Below are positions 5,551-12,790 of a DNA stretch of 14,746 bases, one piece after another. Under the pieces are notes generated by a model. The model saw nothing but the letters and a program-made list of their open reading frames with translations, was not told the DNA's origin and searched no databases. The stretch is from an uncultured Asticcacaulis sp. (lineage in GTDB: Bacteria; Pseudomonadota; Alphaproteobacteria; Caulobacterales; Caulobacteraceae): assembly GCA_946482045.1 (NCBI GenBank), contig CAMLPZ010000080.1:1-14746 (forward strand), in the 5' to 3' direction. Within the stretch, counting starts at the first letter, position 1, and each line of letters begins with the position of its first letter. Both the position numbers and the translations under genes were made by a program.

Positions 5551-6165
5551 ATGCCAGCTTCCGCTGCCCCGAAACTGCGTGGCCGGCCCAAGGCCTACGA
5601 TCGCGACGCGGCGTTGAAAGCCATGCGCCAGGTATTCTGGGCCAAGGGGTTTTCCGCGACGTCGCTCGACGACATGAGCGCGGCGACCGGCATGAACCGC
5701 CCAAGCCTCTATGCGGCGTTCGGTGACAAGACCGAGGCCTTCCGCGCCGTGCTCAAGGATTATATCGACGATGCGCGCCCGCTTTATGTGGAGGCGTTCC
5801 GGACGCCGGCGCCTTTGCGCGAAAGCCTTATGAAGGTCTATGAGACGTCGATCGCCATCTATCATAACCCTCAGGCACAGGGCATGGGGTGCTTCATGAT
5901 CGGCGCGGCCCTGACCGACGTGAAGCGCGATCCGGAAGTCGGCGAAATGATCCTGGGCGCGCTCAAGGATATGGAGGCGGGCTTCATCCGCCGCTTCGAA
6001 AAGGCCAAGGAGACGGGGGAACTGCCGGCCGATGCTGACGTCAAGGCGCTGGCACGGATTGCTTCGTCGGGGCACAATACGATCTCCGTGCGCATGCGTG
6101 CCGGCGAAAGTATCGAAGATATCCGTCACTACCTGACCCAGATGGTCGACGTTATGGTGCGATAA
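5551..6165 (+). CDS. TetR/AcrR-family transcriptional repressor (204 aa)
   Basis: The N-terminal DNA-binding domain carries the family pattern GRPKAYDRDAALKAMRQVFW, then the helix-turn-helix region AKGFSATSLDDMSAATGMNR-PSLYAAFGDK (about residues 31-60). The remaining 140 residues are a helical ligand-binding/dimerisation domain (YETSIAIYHNPQAQGMGCFMIGAAL, FEKAKETGELPADAD). The start at 5551 gives the usual short basic N-terminus. An ATG at 5521 would add ten residues but sits inside operator 2. The gene is divergent from the secreted protein/MAPEG operon with two matching inverted repeats between, so it most likely represses both that operon and itself. The inducer is unknown; MAPEG context suggests a lipophilic or electrophilic compound. 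Confidence 0.92.
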   Translation: MPASAAPKLRGRPKAYDRDAALKAMRQVFWAKGFSATSLDDMSAATGMNRPSLYAAFGDKTEAFRAVLKDYIDDARPLYVEAFRTPAPLRESLMKVYETSIAIYHNPQAQGMGCFMIGAALTDVKRDPEVGEMILGALKDMEAGFIRRFEKAKETGELPADADVKALARIASSGHNTISVRMRAGESIEDIRHYLTQMVDVMVR

Positions 6166-6457
6166 TATCTGAACAGCGTTATGATTTATCTATGATTTTG
6201 GAGGGCACCCTGCGCCTTCCGGCTTTGTAATTAAAAGTATTTTGTCAACCGGATCGGACTTGTATTCGGCTTGTCCGGCTGCATATTTTATGATTACAGT
6301 CCGCGCCGGGGGCGTGTCCGCGTCACGTTTAGAGCGGGTTTCGATAAAGGTATCAATTGGTTAAGGGAAAAGTAACCATAAAATCCCTGGCCAGATTCCG
6401 GGTGGAATGCGCCTCGCAGGCTTTTTTGAGCCGTCTCGCTGCCATGAAAGGATGAGT
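6166..6457. other. Upstream region and leader of the Ter operon
   Basis: No gene is seen in these 292 bases, which are richer in A+T than their surroundings. A possible promoter is TTGGTT (6357-6362), 16 bases, TAAAAT (6379-6384), giving a leader of about 65 bases before the first TerD gene. A second -10-like TATGAT is at 6289-6294 without a good -35. The leader contains two small stems, ATTCC/GGAAT near 6395-6407 and GCCT-CGC-AGGC followed by six T (6411-6427). The latter is terminator-like but weak (4 bp). Nothing marks a recognised regulator site. Confidence 0.35.
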
Positions 6458-7042
6458 ATGAGTATTTCTCTGCAAAAGAACGCGTCGGTCAGCCTCAAGA
6501 AGGAAGGCGGCGAGGGACTTACCAACATCACCCTGGGGGTCGGCTGGGACGTGGCGTCCGGCGGCATTCTGGGCGGCCTGTTCGGCGGCGGTGGCAATAG
6601 CATCGACCTTGACGCCTCGTGCATCGCCTTTGACGGCAATCGCCAGGTCGTGGACACCGTCTGGTTCCAGCAGTTGCTGAGCCGCGACGGCTCGATCCGC
6701 CACAGCGGCGACAACCTGACGGGTGAAGGTGACGGCGACGATGAAACCATCGCCATCGACCTGACGCGCCTGCCATCGAACATTGAGACCCTGGTCTTTA
6801 CTGTCAACAGCTTCCGTGGCCAGACCTTCGACAAGGTCAAGAACGCCTTTTCGCGCGTCGTCGACAGCCGCGCCCGCAAGGAACTGGCGCGCTACGACAT
6901 CTCCGAAAGCGGCCCGCATACTGGTGTCGTCCTGGCCATCGTCAAGCGCGACGGCGGTGAGTGGACCTTCAAGGCGATCGGCGAGCGCACGACCGCACGC
7001 ACGGTGAAGGACATCACCGCACTGGCGGCCCAACTCATCTGA
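6458..7042 (+). CDS. TerD-family protein with Gly-rich insert (TerZ-like, 194 aa)
   Basis: TerD-family proteins are cytoplasmic calcium-binding beta-sandwich proteins of the tellurite/stress Ter systems. This one opens with the family start MSISLQKNASVSLKKEG, then LGVGWDV (26-32) and a glycine-rich insertion, GGILGGLFGGGG (35-46). The insertion leads into the calcium motif IDLDAS (Asp50, Asp52) and the acidic loop SGDNLTGEGDGDDE (83-96). The insert and the DLDASC form resemble TerZ-type members and recur in the next gene. The ATG at 6458 fits the family N-terminus and has AAAGGA five bases upstream; an ATG at 6452 in frame is less well spaced. It is the first gene of the Ter operon. Confidence 0.92.
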   Translation: MSISLQKNASVSLKKEGGEGLTNITLGVGWDVASGGILGGLFGGGGNSIDLDASCIAFDGNRQVVDTVWFQQLLSRDGSIRHSGDNLTGEGDGDDETIAIDLTRLPSNIETLVFTVNSFRGQTFDKVKNAFSRVVDSRARKELARYDISESGPHTGVVLAIVKRDGGEWTFKAIGERTTARTVKDITALAAQLI

Positions 7043-7053
7043 TTATCAAAAGG

Positions 7054-7071
7054 AGAGCCCTGCGTGGCTCT
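7054..7071 (+). other. Intercistronic hairpin after the first TerD gene
   Basis: AGAGCC (7054-7059) and GGCTCT (7066-7071) can pair as a 6-bp stem with a six-base loop in the 51-base gap between the first TerD gene and the TerA-like gene. No U-run follows, so it is not a classic terminator. It could influence mRNA processing or the ribosome site of the next gene at 7084-7087. Confidence 0.3.
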
Positions 7072-7093
7072 TCGTCATATCACAGGATAATGC

Positions 7094-8257
7094 ATGCAAT
7101 TGCAGCAAGGCGAGAAGCGTAGCCTGGCCGATTTCGGGCTGGGCACGCGATGCAAGGTCAAGGTCGATTTCGGTCTCGACGGCGCGGATATCGCCGCCTT
7201 CGGCCTCAACAAGGACCGCAAGATCGGTGACGACCGCTATGTCGTCCTGTTCTCCAATACGCGTTCTCCTGAAGGGGCGATCACGCTTTCGCCATCGGCT
7301 GGCAGCGCCGTCTTTGAGCTGGAGCTCGACAGGCTGCCCGACAGCATCGACCGGATCGTCTTCACCGCGACCCACGACAGCCGCCCGATCGGCGAGTCGA
7401 AGCCGTTGCTCGTCACGCTCGGGGACAGCCTGGCCTCGTTCGACGTCGCTAAATCCTTAAGCAATGAAAAGGCCGTCATGCTGGCCGAGGTCTATCGGCA
7501 TAGCTCAGGGTGGCGCATCGGCACCATCGCGGCAGGGTTTGCCGGCGGCCTGGCCAGCCTGATCGCGCATTTCGGCGGTGAAGTCGAGGATCTGCCGGCA
7601 GCAGCGCCGCCTGCGCCACCCCCTCCACCGCCTCCTCCTGCTGCCGCACCGATCAGCCTGAAGAAGGTGACGCTGGAGAAGAGCAGCCCGCGCGTCAGCC
7701 TGCAAAAGGGTGCGGCCGGCTTTGGCGAAATCATCCTCAATCTCAACTGGAGCCGTCAGGAGCAGAAGACGGGCTTGTTTGGGGGCGGGAGCAAGAATAT
7801 CGACCTCGACCTCGGCGTCCTGTTCGAGCTCCACGACGGCTACAAGGGCTGCATCCAGGCACTGGGCGGCAACTTTGGGTCGTTTGATCATGAGCCCTTC
7901 ATCCAGTTGTCGGGCGACGACCGCACGGGGGCCGTGTCGACCGGTGAGACCATTCGCGTCAACGGCCGCCACTTCGACAAGATCCGCCGCATTGGCGTCT
8001 TTGCGCTGATTTACGACGGCGTGCCCAACTGGCAGCAGACCGATGGCGTCGTCCGCATCACCATGCCAGGCCAGCCGGAAATCGAGGTCCGCCTCGAAGA
8101 AGGCCGCAACAATACGCGGCTGTGCGGCATTGCCGTCATCAACAATGTGAATGGCAATATCCAGGTGGATCGCCATATCCAGTATTATCGCGACCAGAAG
8201 GGCTTTGCCGACGACATCGGCATCATCCTTCAGTGGGTTGCCGGCCGAAAAAATTAA
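7094..8257 (+). CDS. terA: TerA-like protein: two TerD-type domains with polyproline linker (387 aa)
   Basis: Two divergent TerD-type domains are joined by a proline/alanine linker. Domain 1 (about 1-165) ends in the TerD C-terminal pattern KAVMLAEVYRHSSGWRIGTIAAGFAGGLASLIAHFG but lacks the DLDAS and acidic-loop calcium residues. The linker (about 168-187) contains a run of eight prolines. Domain 2 (about 187-387) begins ISLKKVTLEKSSPRVSLQKG, carries a GLFGGG insert like the first gene, and has a partial calcium motif (IDLDLG, Asp237/Asp239) and a degraded acidic loop (SGDDRTGAVSTGE). The length and layout match TerA of classic Ter clusters. The ribosome site AGGA lies six bases before the ATG. 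It is probably a scaffold or adaptor among the TerD proteins at the membrane. Confidence 0.82.
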   Translation: MQLQQGEKRSLADFGLGTRCKVKVDFGLDGADIAAFGLNKDRKIGDDRYVVLFSNTRSPEGAITLSPSAGSAVFELELDRLPDSIDRIVFTATHDSRPIGESKPLLVTLGDSLASFDVAKSLSNEKAVMLAEVYRHSSGWRIGTIAAGFAGGLASLIAHFGGEVEDLPAAAPPAPPPPPPPPAAAPISLKKVTLEKSSPRVSLQKGAAGFGEIILNLNWSRQEQKTGLFGGGSKNIDLDLGVLFELHDGYKGCIQALGGNFGSFDHEPFIQLSGDDRTGAVSTGETIRVNGRHFDKIRRIGVFALIYDGVPNWQQTDGVVRITMPGQPEIEVRLEEGRNNTRLCGIAVINNVNGNIQVDRHIQYYRDQKGFADDIGIILQWVAGRKN

Positions 8258-8278
8258 AGGCGAAAGAACTAAACACGT

Positions 8279-9418
8279 ATGAAAAACTTTTACGGATCGA
8301 TCGTCTTCAGCGTCGTTTCGCTGATCCTGGCGGGATGGCTGGGCTATTCCCAAGGTGGCATCGACACAGCCTTGCAGCTGGTCTTCCTGGCCTGTGTGCT
8401 GGGCGTCATGGAAACCTCGCTCAGCCTCGACAATGCCGTCGTCAACGCTTCGATCCTCAAGGACATGGATCCGGTATGGCAACGCCGCTTCCTGACCTGG
8501 GGCATCATCATCGCTGTCTTCGGCATGCGGATCATCTTCCCGATCCTGATCGTGTCGATTTCGGCCATGGTGACGCCCTGGGAAGCCACGCGCATCGCTA
8601 TCATGGACCACGAACGCTATGAGGCTATCGTCACCAGCGCCCATATCGGCATTTCCGGCTTTGGCGGGGCCTTCCTGATGCTGGTCGGCCTGAACTTCTT
8701 CTTCGACGACGACCGCGAACACCACTGGCTGGGCTTTATTGAGCGGCCGCTGGCCGCGCTGTCGAAGATTCCGTTCGCGGCCTATATTGTCACGGCCCTG
8801 CTGATCGGCGGCCTGTCCTTCCTGTTGCAAGGCGAGGAACAGAAGACCTTCCTGATCGCCGGCCTTTCGGGCGTCGGCACCTTCTGGGCGGTCCAGGCCT
8901 TCGGCGACTGGATCGGCGGCGAAAAGGATGCCACCGGCACGGTGGTGCGTACCGGCGCCGGCGCCTTCATCTATCTCGAATTCCTCGATGCCTCCTTCTC
9001 GTTCGACGGTGTCATCGGGGCCTTCGCCATCACCAACGACATCATCCTGATTGCTTTGGGCCTGGGTATCGGCGCCATGTTCGTCCGCTCCATGACCATA
9101 GCCCTTGTGCGCGGTGGCCACCTGGCCGAGTTCCGCTTCCTGGAAGCCGGCGCCTTCTACGCCATCATCGCTCTGGCTACGATCATGCTGCTCAGCATCG
9201 AACTGCACATTCCGGAGATTGTGACCGGGCTAATTGGTGCCATCATTATCGCTGTCTCGCTGTGGGTGTCGATTGACCACAAGAAGCGCTTCCCCGAGGA
9301 ATATGCCGAGGACGGTGACGCGCAGATCATCCTGCCGACCGGCGACGTCATTCCCAACCAGCATACTCGGCCTGTTCCTGAAGACCGGGCAGTCGAAGAG
9401 GCCAGAAAGCCTGACTAA
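8279..9418 (+). CDS. DUF475/TerC-type integral membrane protein (379 aa)
   Basis: This is a polytopic inner-membrane protein of about nine helices. The helices carry acidic motifs: VMETSLSLDNAVVNA (Glu45, Asp51, Asn52) and YLEFLDASFSFDGVIGAF (Glu234, Asp237, Asp243). These paired acidic motifs are the mark of the TerC superfamily, and the wording of the first helices (ACVLGVMETSLSLDNAVVNASIL) fits the DUF475 branch rather than classic TerC. Such proteins are proposed to handle metal ions, manganese in several TerC relatives, and to anchor TerD proteins. Soluble loops include FFDDDREHHW, and a hydrophilic tail of about 45 residues follows the last helix (from about 334). It is 21 bases after the TerA-like gene with a weak ribosome site, and is cotranscribed. 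Confidence 0.88.
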   Translation: MKNFYGSIVFSVVSLILAGWLGYSQGGIDTALQLVFLACVLGVMETSLSLDNAVVNASILKDMDPVWQRRFLTWGIIIAVFGMRIIFPILIVSISAMVTPWEATRIAIMDHERYEAIVTSAHIGISGFGGAFLMLVGLNFFFDDDREHHWLGFIERPLAALSKIPFAAYIVTALLIGGLSFLLQGEEQKTFLIAGLSGVGTFWAVQAFGDWIGGEKDATGTVVRTGAGAFIYLEFLDASFSFDGVIGAFAITNDIILIALGLGIGAMFVRSMTIALVRGGHLAEFRFLEAGAFYAIIALATIMLLSIELHIPEIVTGLIGAIIIAVSLWVSIDHKKRFPEEYAEDGDAQIILPTGDVIPNQHTRPVPEDRAVEEARKPD

Positions 9419-9440
9419 AATTAGCGTAACGTATGGAACA

Positions 9441-9480
9441 CCTCCGGCGGAGGGCGCACCATCCCGATACGACCTCCGCC
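9441..9480 (+). other. Alternative hairpins upstream of the second TerD gene
   Basis: In the 85-base gap after the membrane-protein gene, GGCGGAGG (9446-9453) can pair with CCTCCGCC (9473-9480) as an 8-bp stem, or with the adjacent CCTCCG (9441-9446) in a tight palindrome. The ribosome site of the next gene (AAAAGGA) follows a few bases later. The structure may separate expression of the membrane gene from the abundant TerD proteins by processing or pausing. This is inference from pairing only. Confidence 0.35.
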
Positions 9481-9503
9481 AAAGATGAAAAGGACTATTC
9501 AAC

Positions 9504-10076
9504 ATGGCAATTTCGCTTTCCAAAGGTGGTAACGTCAGCCTGAGCAAGGAAGATCCTTCGCTTGACGAAATCATCGTCGGCCTGGGCTGGGACGTCCGCG
9601 CCACCGACGGCACAGACTTCGATCTTGACGCCTCCGCCTTCCTTTTGAAGACCGACGGCAAGGTGCGCAGCGACGGTGACTTCGTCTTCTACAACAACAA
9701 GGCCGTGCCGGGCGTCGAACACCTGGGTGACAACCGCACCGGCGCCGGCGAGGGCGACGACGAACAGGTGAAGGTCACGCTGAGCAAGGTGCCAGCCGAT
9801 GTCGACAAGGTGTCGATCGTCGTCACCATCCATGACGGCGAAGCGCGCCGCCAGAGCTTCGGCCAGGTCGCCAACGCCTTCATCCGTCTGGTCAATCAAA
9901 AGACCAATGTGGAAATCGTCCGCTACGACCTGTCCGAGGACGCTTCGGTCGAGACGGCCATGATCCTCGGCGAAGTCTACCGCCACAACACCGAATGGAA
10001 GTTCCGCGCCGTCGGCCAGGGCTTCAAGGGCGGCCTGGGACCTCTGGCGACCCATTTCGGCGTCAATGTGGGCTGA
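9504..10076 (+). CDS. terD: TerD-family calcium-binding stress protein (190 aa)
   Basis: This is a canonical TerD protein: start [20 protein letters not shown], then [12 protein letters not shown]. The calcium motif FDLDASAF (Asp40, Asp42) is followed by DFVFYNNK (59-66) and the acidic loop [14 protein letters not shown] (74-87). The C-terminal half has [25 protein letters not shown] and [25 protein letters not shown]. All expected calcium-coordinating acids are present, and the length matches the family (about 191). AAAAGGA precedes the start by about nine bases. It forms a tandem pair with the next gene; the two are close paralogues (same opening, [14 protein letters not shown]), probably from a duplication. 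The TerD versus TerE assignment is arbitrary. Confidence 0.95.
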   Translation: MAISLSKGGNVSLSKEDPSLDEIIVGLGWDVRATDGTDFDLDASAFLLKTDGKVRSDGDFVFYNNKAVPGVEHLGDNRTGAGEGDDEQVKVTLSKVPADVDKVSIVVTIHDGEARRQSFGQVANAFIRLVNQKTNVEIVRYDLSEDASVETAMILGEVYRHNTEWKFRAVGQGFKGGLGPLATHFGVNVG

Positions 10077-10095
10077 TCAGGCAGGGACCAGATAA

Positions 10096-10677
10096 ATGGC
10101 AGTATCTCTCGTTAAGGGCGGCAATGTCTCGCTGTCCAAGGACGCTCCGGGCCTGACCTCCGTCACGGTCGGCCTCGGCTGGGACGTGCGCAAGACCGAT
10201 GGCGCGGCCTTCGACCTCGACGCTTCGGCCTTTGTCGTCGACGAAGGTGGCAAGGTCCTGAGCGACGGCCACTTCGTCTTCTACAACAACAAGACCTCGC
10301 CCGAAGGCGCGGTCATCTATGGCGGTGACAACCGGACCGGTGACGGCGCTGGCGACGATGAAACGATCAAGGTCGACTTCTCCAAGCTGCCGGCCAATGC
10401 GAAGAAGGTGACGGTCGCCGTCACCATCTACGAAGGCCAGCAGCGGCGCCAGAATTTCGGTTCAGTGCAGAACGCCTATGCCCGCGTGATCAACCAGGCG
10501 GACGGCAAGGAACTGGCGCGTTACGACCTGTCGGAAGACAGCAGCACCAATGCCGCCATGGTCTTTGTCGAGCTGTATCGCGGCCCCCAGGGCGACATCA
10601 AGGTCAAGGCCATCGGTGAAGGCTGGGAAAGCGGCCTGGCCGGCCTGGCTTCGGCCATGGGCGTCAACCTGGCCTGA
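10096..10677 (+). CDS. TerD-family calcium-binding stress protein, second copy (193 aa)
   Basis: It opens [20 protein letters not shown] and has [20 protein letters not shown] (Asp40, Asp42), HFVFYNNK (59-66) and the acidic loop [14 protein letters not shown] (76-89). The C-terminal half has [26 protein letters not shown] and [23 protein letters not shown]. It is two to three residues longer than the preceding copy in the loop before the acidic motif ([10 protein letters not shown]), a form common in TerE/TerD proteins. GCAGGGA serves as ribosome site. Its stop TGA shares one base with the ATG of the ATP-grasp gene, so the biosynthetic genes are translationally coupled to it. It would act in the cytoplasm or at the membrane with the DUF475 protein. 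Confidence 0.95.
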   Translation: MAVSLVKGGNVSLSKDAPGLTSVTVGLGWDVRKTDGAAFDLDASAFVVDEGGKVLSDGHFVFYNNKTSPEGAVIYGGDNRTGDGAGDDETIKVDFSKLPANAKKVTVAVTIYEGQQRRQNFGSVQNAYARVINQADGKELARYDLSEDSSTNAAMVFVELYRGPQGDIKVKAIGEGWESGLAGLASAMGVNLA

Positions 10678-11681
10678 TGATGCGTATCTGGTTCAATCGC
10701 GGGTTTTCCCTGGCCAGCATTTCTCAGGCCATGATGTCTGCGGAACCGGGGCTCGAAATCTATGCCAGCGTCGCCAAGGGCAAGCCGCAACACGCCGGCC
10801 CGGTGGAAACCTGGGTGGAACCGGAAACGGATCCTGCCGGCTATCTGAAATGGGTTCAGGACAAGGTGGCGGACAAGGCCATCGATGTCCTGATCCCGAC
10901 CCACTACCGCAATACCTTGCGCGCAGCGGCCCTGCCGTGCCGCGTCGAGTTTCCGGGCAGCCAGGAGGTCCTGAAACTGCTCGAAGACAAGTTCCGCTTC
11001 GCCGAGGATTTGTGCGAAGCCGAATTCCATTTACAAACGGAACTGGTGACGTCAACGGCGCAGCTGGAGACGGCGATTGCGACGTTTCGGGATCGCTTCG
11101 GCGGCGACGCCGTTCCATGCGTCAAGCCGCGCAATGGCGTCAATGGCTTCGGCTTCTGGAAGCTGATCCCTGACAGGCCAATGGCGCATTTGGAGAACCC
11201 GGATGCCCGCGAAATCAAGGCCGACCTCTACCTGGCGGCGTTGCGCCAGCAGGAGGAGACTAAGCCGTTTCGCGACATGGTCCTGATGGAATACCTGCCG
11301 GGGCCCGAGGTTTCGTTTGACATCCTGGCCCATCACGGGCGCATGCTGCGTTATGCCGCCCGCACCAAATTGGCGACCGGCAAGCAGCGTATCCAGACCG
11401 ATCATCCTTTGAGCGCCTATGCCGGGCAGCTGGTCGAGCGCTATGCGCTGAACGGCGTGGTCAATATCCAGTTTCGCAAGCATATGGACGGAAGCTGGAA
11501 GGTGCTTGAGATCAATGCGCGTCCGGCCGGGGGTGTCGTCTATGCCGAAGCGGTGGGCGCGGGTATTCTGGCCGGCTGGGCGGGCCTTTTGACAGGACGC
11601 CTGAGTGCGAACGACGTGGAGGGGACGAAGATTGACACCGAAATCAGCTTTGAAACCGCCGTCCAGCGGCTGGCATCCTGA
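10677..11681 (+). CDS. Ter-associated ATP-grasp ligase (334 aa)
   Basis: ATP-grasp enzymes join a carboxylate to an amine or thiol through an acyl-phosphate. An N-terminal pre-ATP-grasp Rossmann-like part ([20 protein letters not shown] ... VLIPTHYRNT) is followed by the ATP-binding core. The core shows CVKPRNGVNGFGFWKL (Lys150 and the glycine-rich loop), LMEYLPGPEVSFDIL (Glu205, Glu211) and NIQFRK (263-268). The metal-binding end is KVLEINARPAGG (Glu278, Asn280, Arg282). The layout resembles carbamoyl-phosphate synthase-like ATP-grasp proteins found in Ter biosynthetic clusters. The start overlaps the preceding stop by one base; a second ATG directly follows it. The substrate is unknown; with PRTase and HAD neighbours, it fits assembly of a ribosylated metabolite. 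Confidence 0.88.
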   Translation: MMRIWFNRGFSLASISQAMMSAEPGLEIYASVAKGKPQHAGPVETWVEPETDPAGYLKWVQDKVADKAIDVLIPTHYRNTLRAAALPCRVEFPGSQEVLKLLEDKFRFAEDLCEAEFHLQTELVTSTAQLETAIATFRDRFGGDAVPCVKPRNGVNGFGFWKLIPDRPMAHLENPDAREIKADLYLAALRQQEETKPFRDMVLMEYLPGPEVSFDILAHHGRMLRYAARTKLATGKQRIQTDHPLSAYAGQLVERYALNGVVNIQFRKHMDGSWKVLEINARPAGGVVYAEAVGAGILAGWAGLLTGRLSANDVEGTKIDTEISFETAVQRLAS

Positions 11682-11687
11682 GGTCAT

Positions 11688-12782
11688 ATGTTGACGCCGT
11701 CACCTGGTCAGCGGCTCCAGATCTCCAAAGACGGAGACTGGGCCGTCAGCATCCGCGGCAGTGACGCCGATCGCGTCGTTGTTTGCGCCGTTGGCAGCGA
11801 TGGCGAGATTATCCCTTTCCGTGAAGAGGATAACAGGCGATGGGTGGCGCCGTCGCCGCTGATCCGCGACACACCGCTGGAAATCATCGCTTACATTACC
11901 GACGACCGCAGTGGCGGCTTCGTCAACGCCGCCTATCCGATCCATGTCGAGATCGCCGGGCAGGCGCACAGCTTTCCAGAGCCTAACGGGCAACTCGCCG
12001 CCGTCATCCTGGCCGAAATCTACGCCAAGGACGGCGTCTGGCGCGCCAAGGTCGCCAATGAGGGCTTTACCTTTGGCATCGACGCCTATGCCCGCGCCCG
12101 CAACCTGCGCAACACGGATTTTCCGCAACGGCCGCGCAGCGAAGGTGCGCCACCGCGTCCGCCACGTGGCGCGACGGCTTCGGGCAGCGGCGTCCTGATC
12201 GCGCCGGGCCTGGTCGTCACCAATGCCCACGTTATCGAGGACGGCACGGCGCTGGAGCTCGGCCGCAGCCGCAACAAGCTGCGCCCTGTCGCCGCCGATC
12301 TTATCCACGACCTGGCCCTGCTGGAAGGTGAAGTACAAGGCGAGCCCATGGCTTTGCGCCACGGCGCGCCGCTTTGGCTGGGCGAAAGCGTACTGGCGGC
12401 TGGGTTTCCGCTGATGGATGTGCTGGGTACCGATCTCAAGGTCACCACGGGCAATATCTCGGGACTCACGGGAAGCAGCGGCGATGTTTCGCGCTTTCAG
12501 TTCACGGCGCCGATCGGCTCGGGCTCGTCCGGCGGTGCGGTCATCGATGAGTTCGGCAACCTGGTTGGCATCGTCTCGGCATCCCTGGCCCACGGCAATA
12601 TGCGCGAACGCGGCTCGATCTCGGAGAATGTCAATTTTGCTATCCGAGCCGGCATGGTCTACGAGATGGTCGCGGCCGCGGGTTTCCCGATCCCGGAAGC
12701 CAAGCCTTCGCTGAATTCCGACCGCAGGGACGTTGTCCAGCGCCTTCGCAAGTCCGTCGTCAGCATCATCGTTCATTTCTAA
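11688..12782 (+). CDS. TerD-like domain fused to trypsin-like serine protease (364 aa)
   Basis: Residues 1-140 resemble the N- and C-terminal strands of a TerD domain (RLQISKDGDWAVSIRG at the start; AAVILAEIYAKDGVWRAKVANEGFTFGIDAYAR at 104-136). They lack the DLDAS and acidic-loop calcium residues. A proline/arginine linker (146-160) leads to a chymotrypsin-fold protease: SGSGVLIAPGLVVTNAHVIED (His181), LIHDLALLE (Asp208) and GSGSSGGAV (Ser281), a complete triad, followed by GNLVGIVSA. No signal peptide or membrane segment is present, so it should act in the cytoplasm, unlike DegP-type relatives, and it has no PDZ domain. GAGG overlapping the previous stop is the ribosome site; six bases separate the genes. 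The target could be Ter partners or damaged proteins. The protease call is firm; the TerD call rests on the C-terminal pattern. Confidence 0.85.
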   Translation: MLTPSPGQRLQISKDGDWAVSIRGSDADRVVVCAVGSDGEIIPFREEDNRRWVAPSPLIRDTPLEIIAYITDDRSGGFVNAAYPIHVEIAGQAHSFPEPNGQLAAVILAEIYAKDGVWRAKVANEGFTFGIDAYARARNLRNTDFPQRPRSEGAPPRPPRGATASGSGVLIAPGLVVTNAHVIEDGTALELGRSRNKLRPVAADLIHDLALLEGEVQGEPMALRHGAPLWLGESVLAAGFPLMDVLGTDLKVTTGNISGLTGSSGDVSRFQFTAPIGSGSSGGAVIDEFGNLVGIVSASLAHGNMRERGSISENVNFAIRAGMVYEMVAAAGFPIPEAKPSLNSDRRDVVQRLRKSVVSIIVHF

Positions 12783-12790
12783 GGTCCTTT

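Noticed and set aside
5437..6129. Upstream extension of the secreted four-cysteine protein to 335 residues
   Set aside because: The extension is antisense to the TetR gene and crosses the operators, while an internal ATG with GAGGGTG begins a proper signal peptide.
7505..9208. Long minus-strand open frame of 567 codons opposite the TerA-like and DUF475 genes
   Set aside because: It is the antisense shadow of two clear protein families, is rich in Asp/Gln/His as expected from reversed GC-rich codons, and has no domain.
11700..12776. Minus-strand open frame of 358 codons opposite the TerD-protease gene
   Set aside because: The plus strand encodes a complete protease triad; the antisense product has shadow-type composition and no ribosome site.
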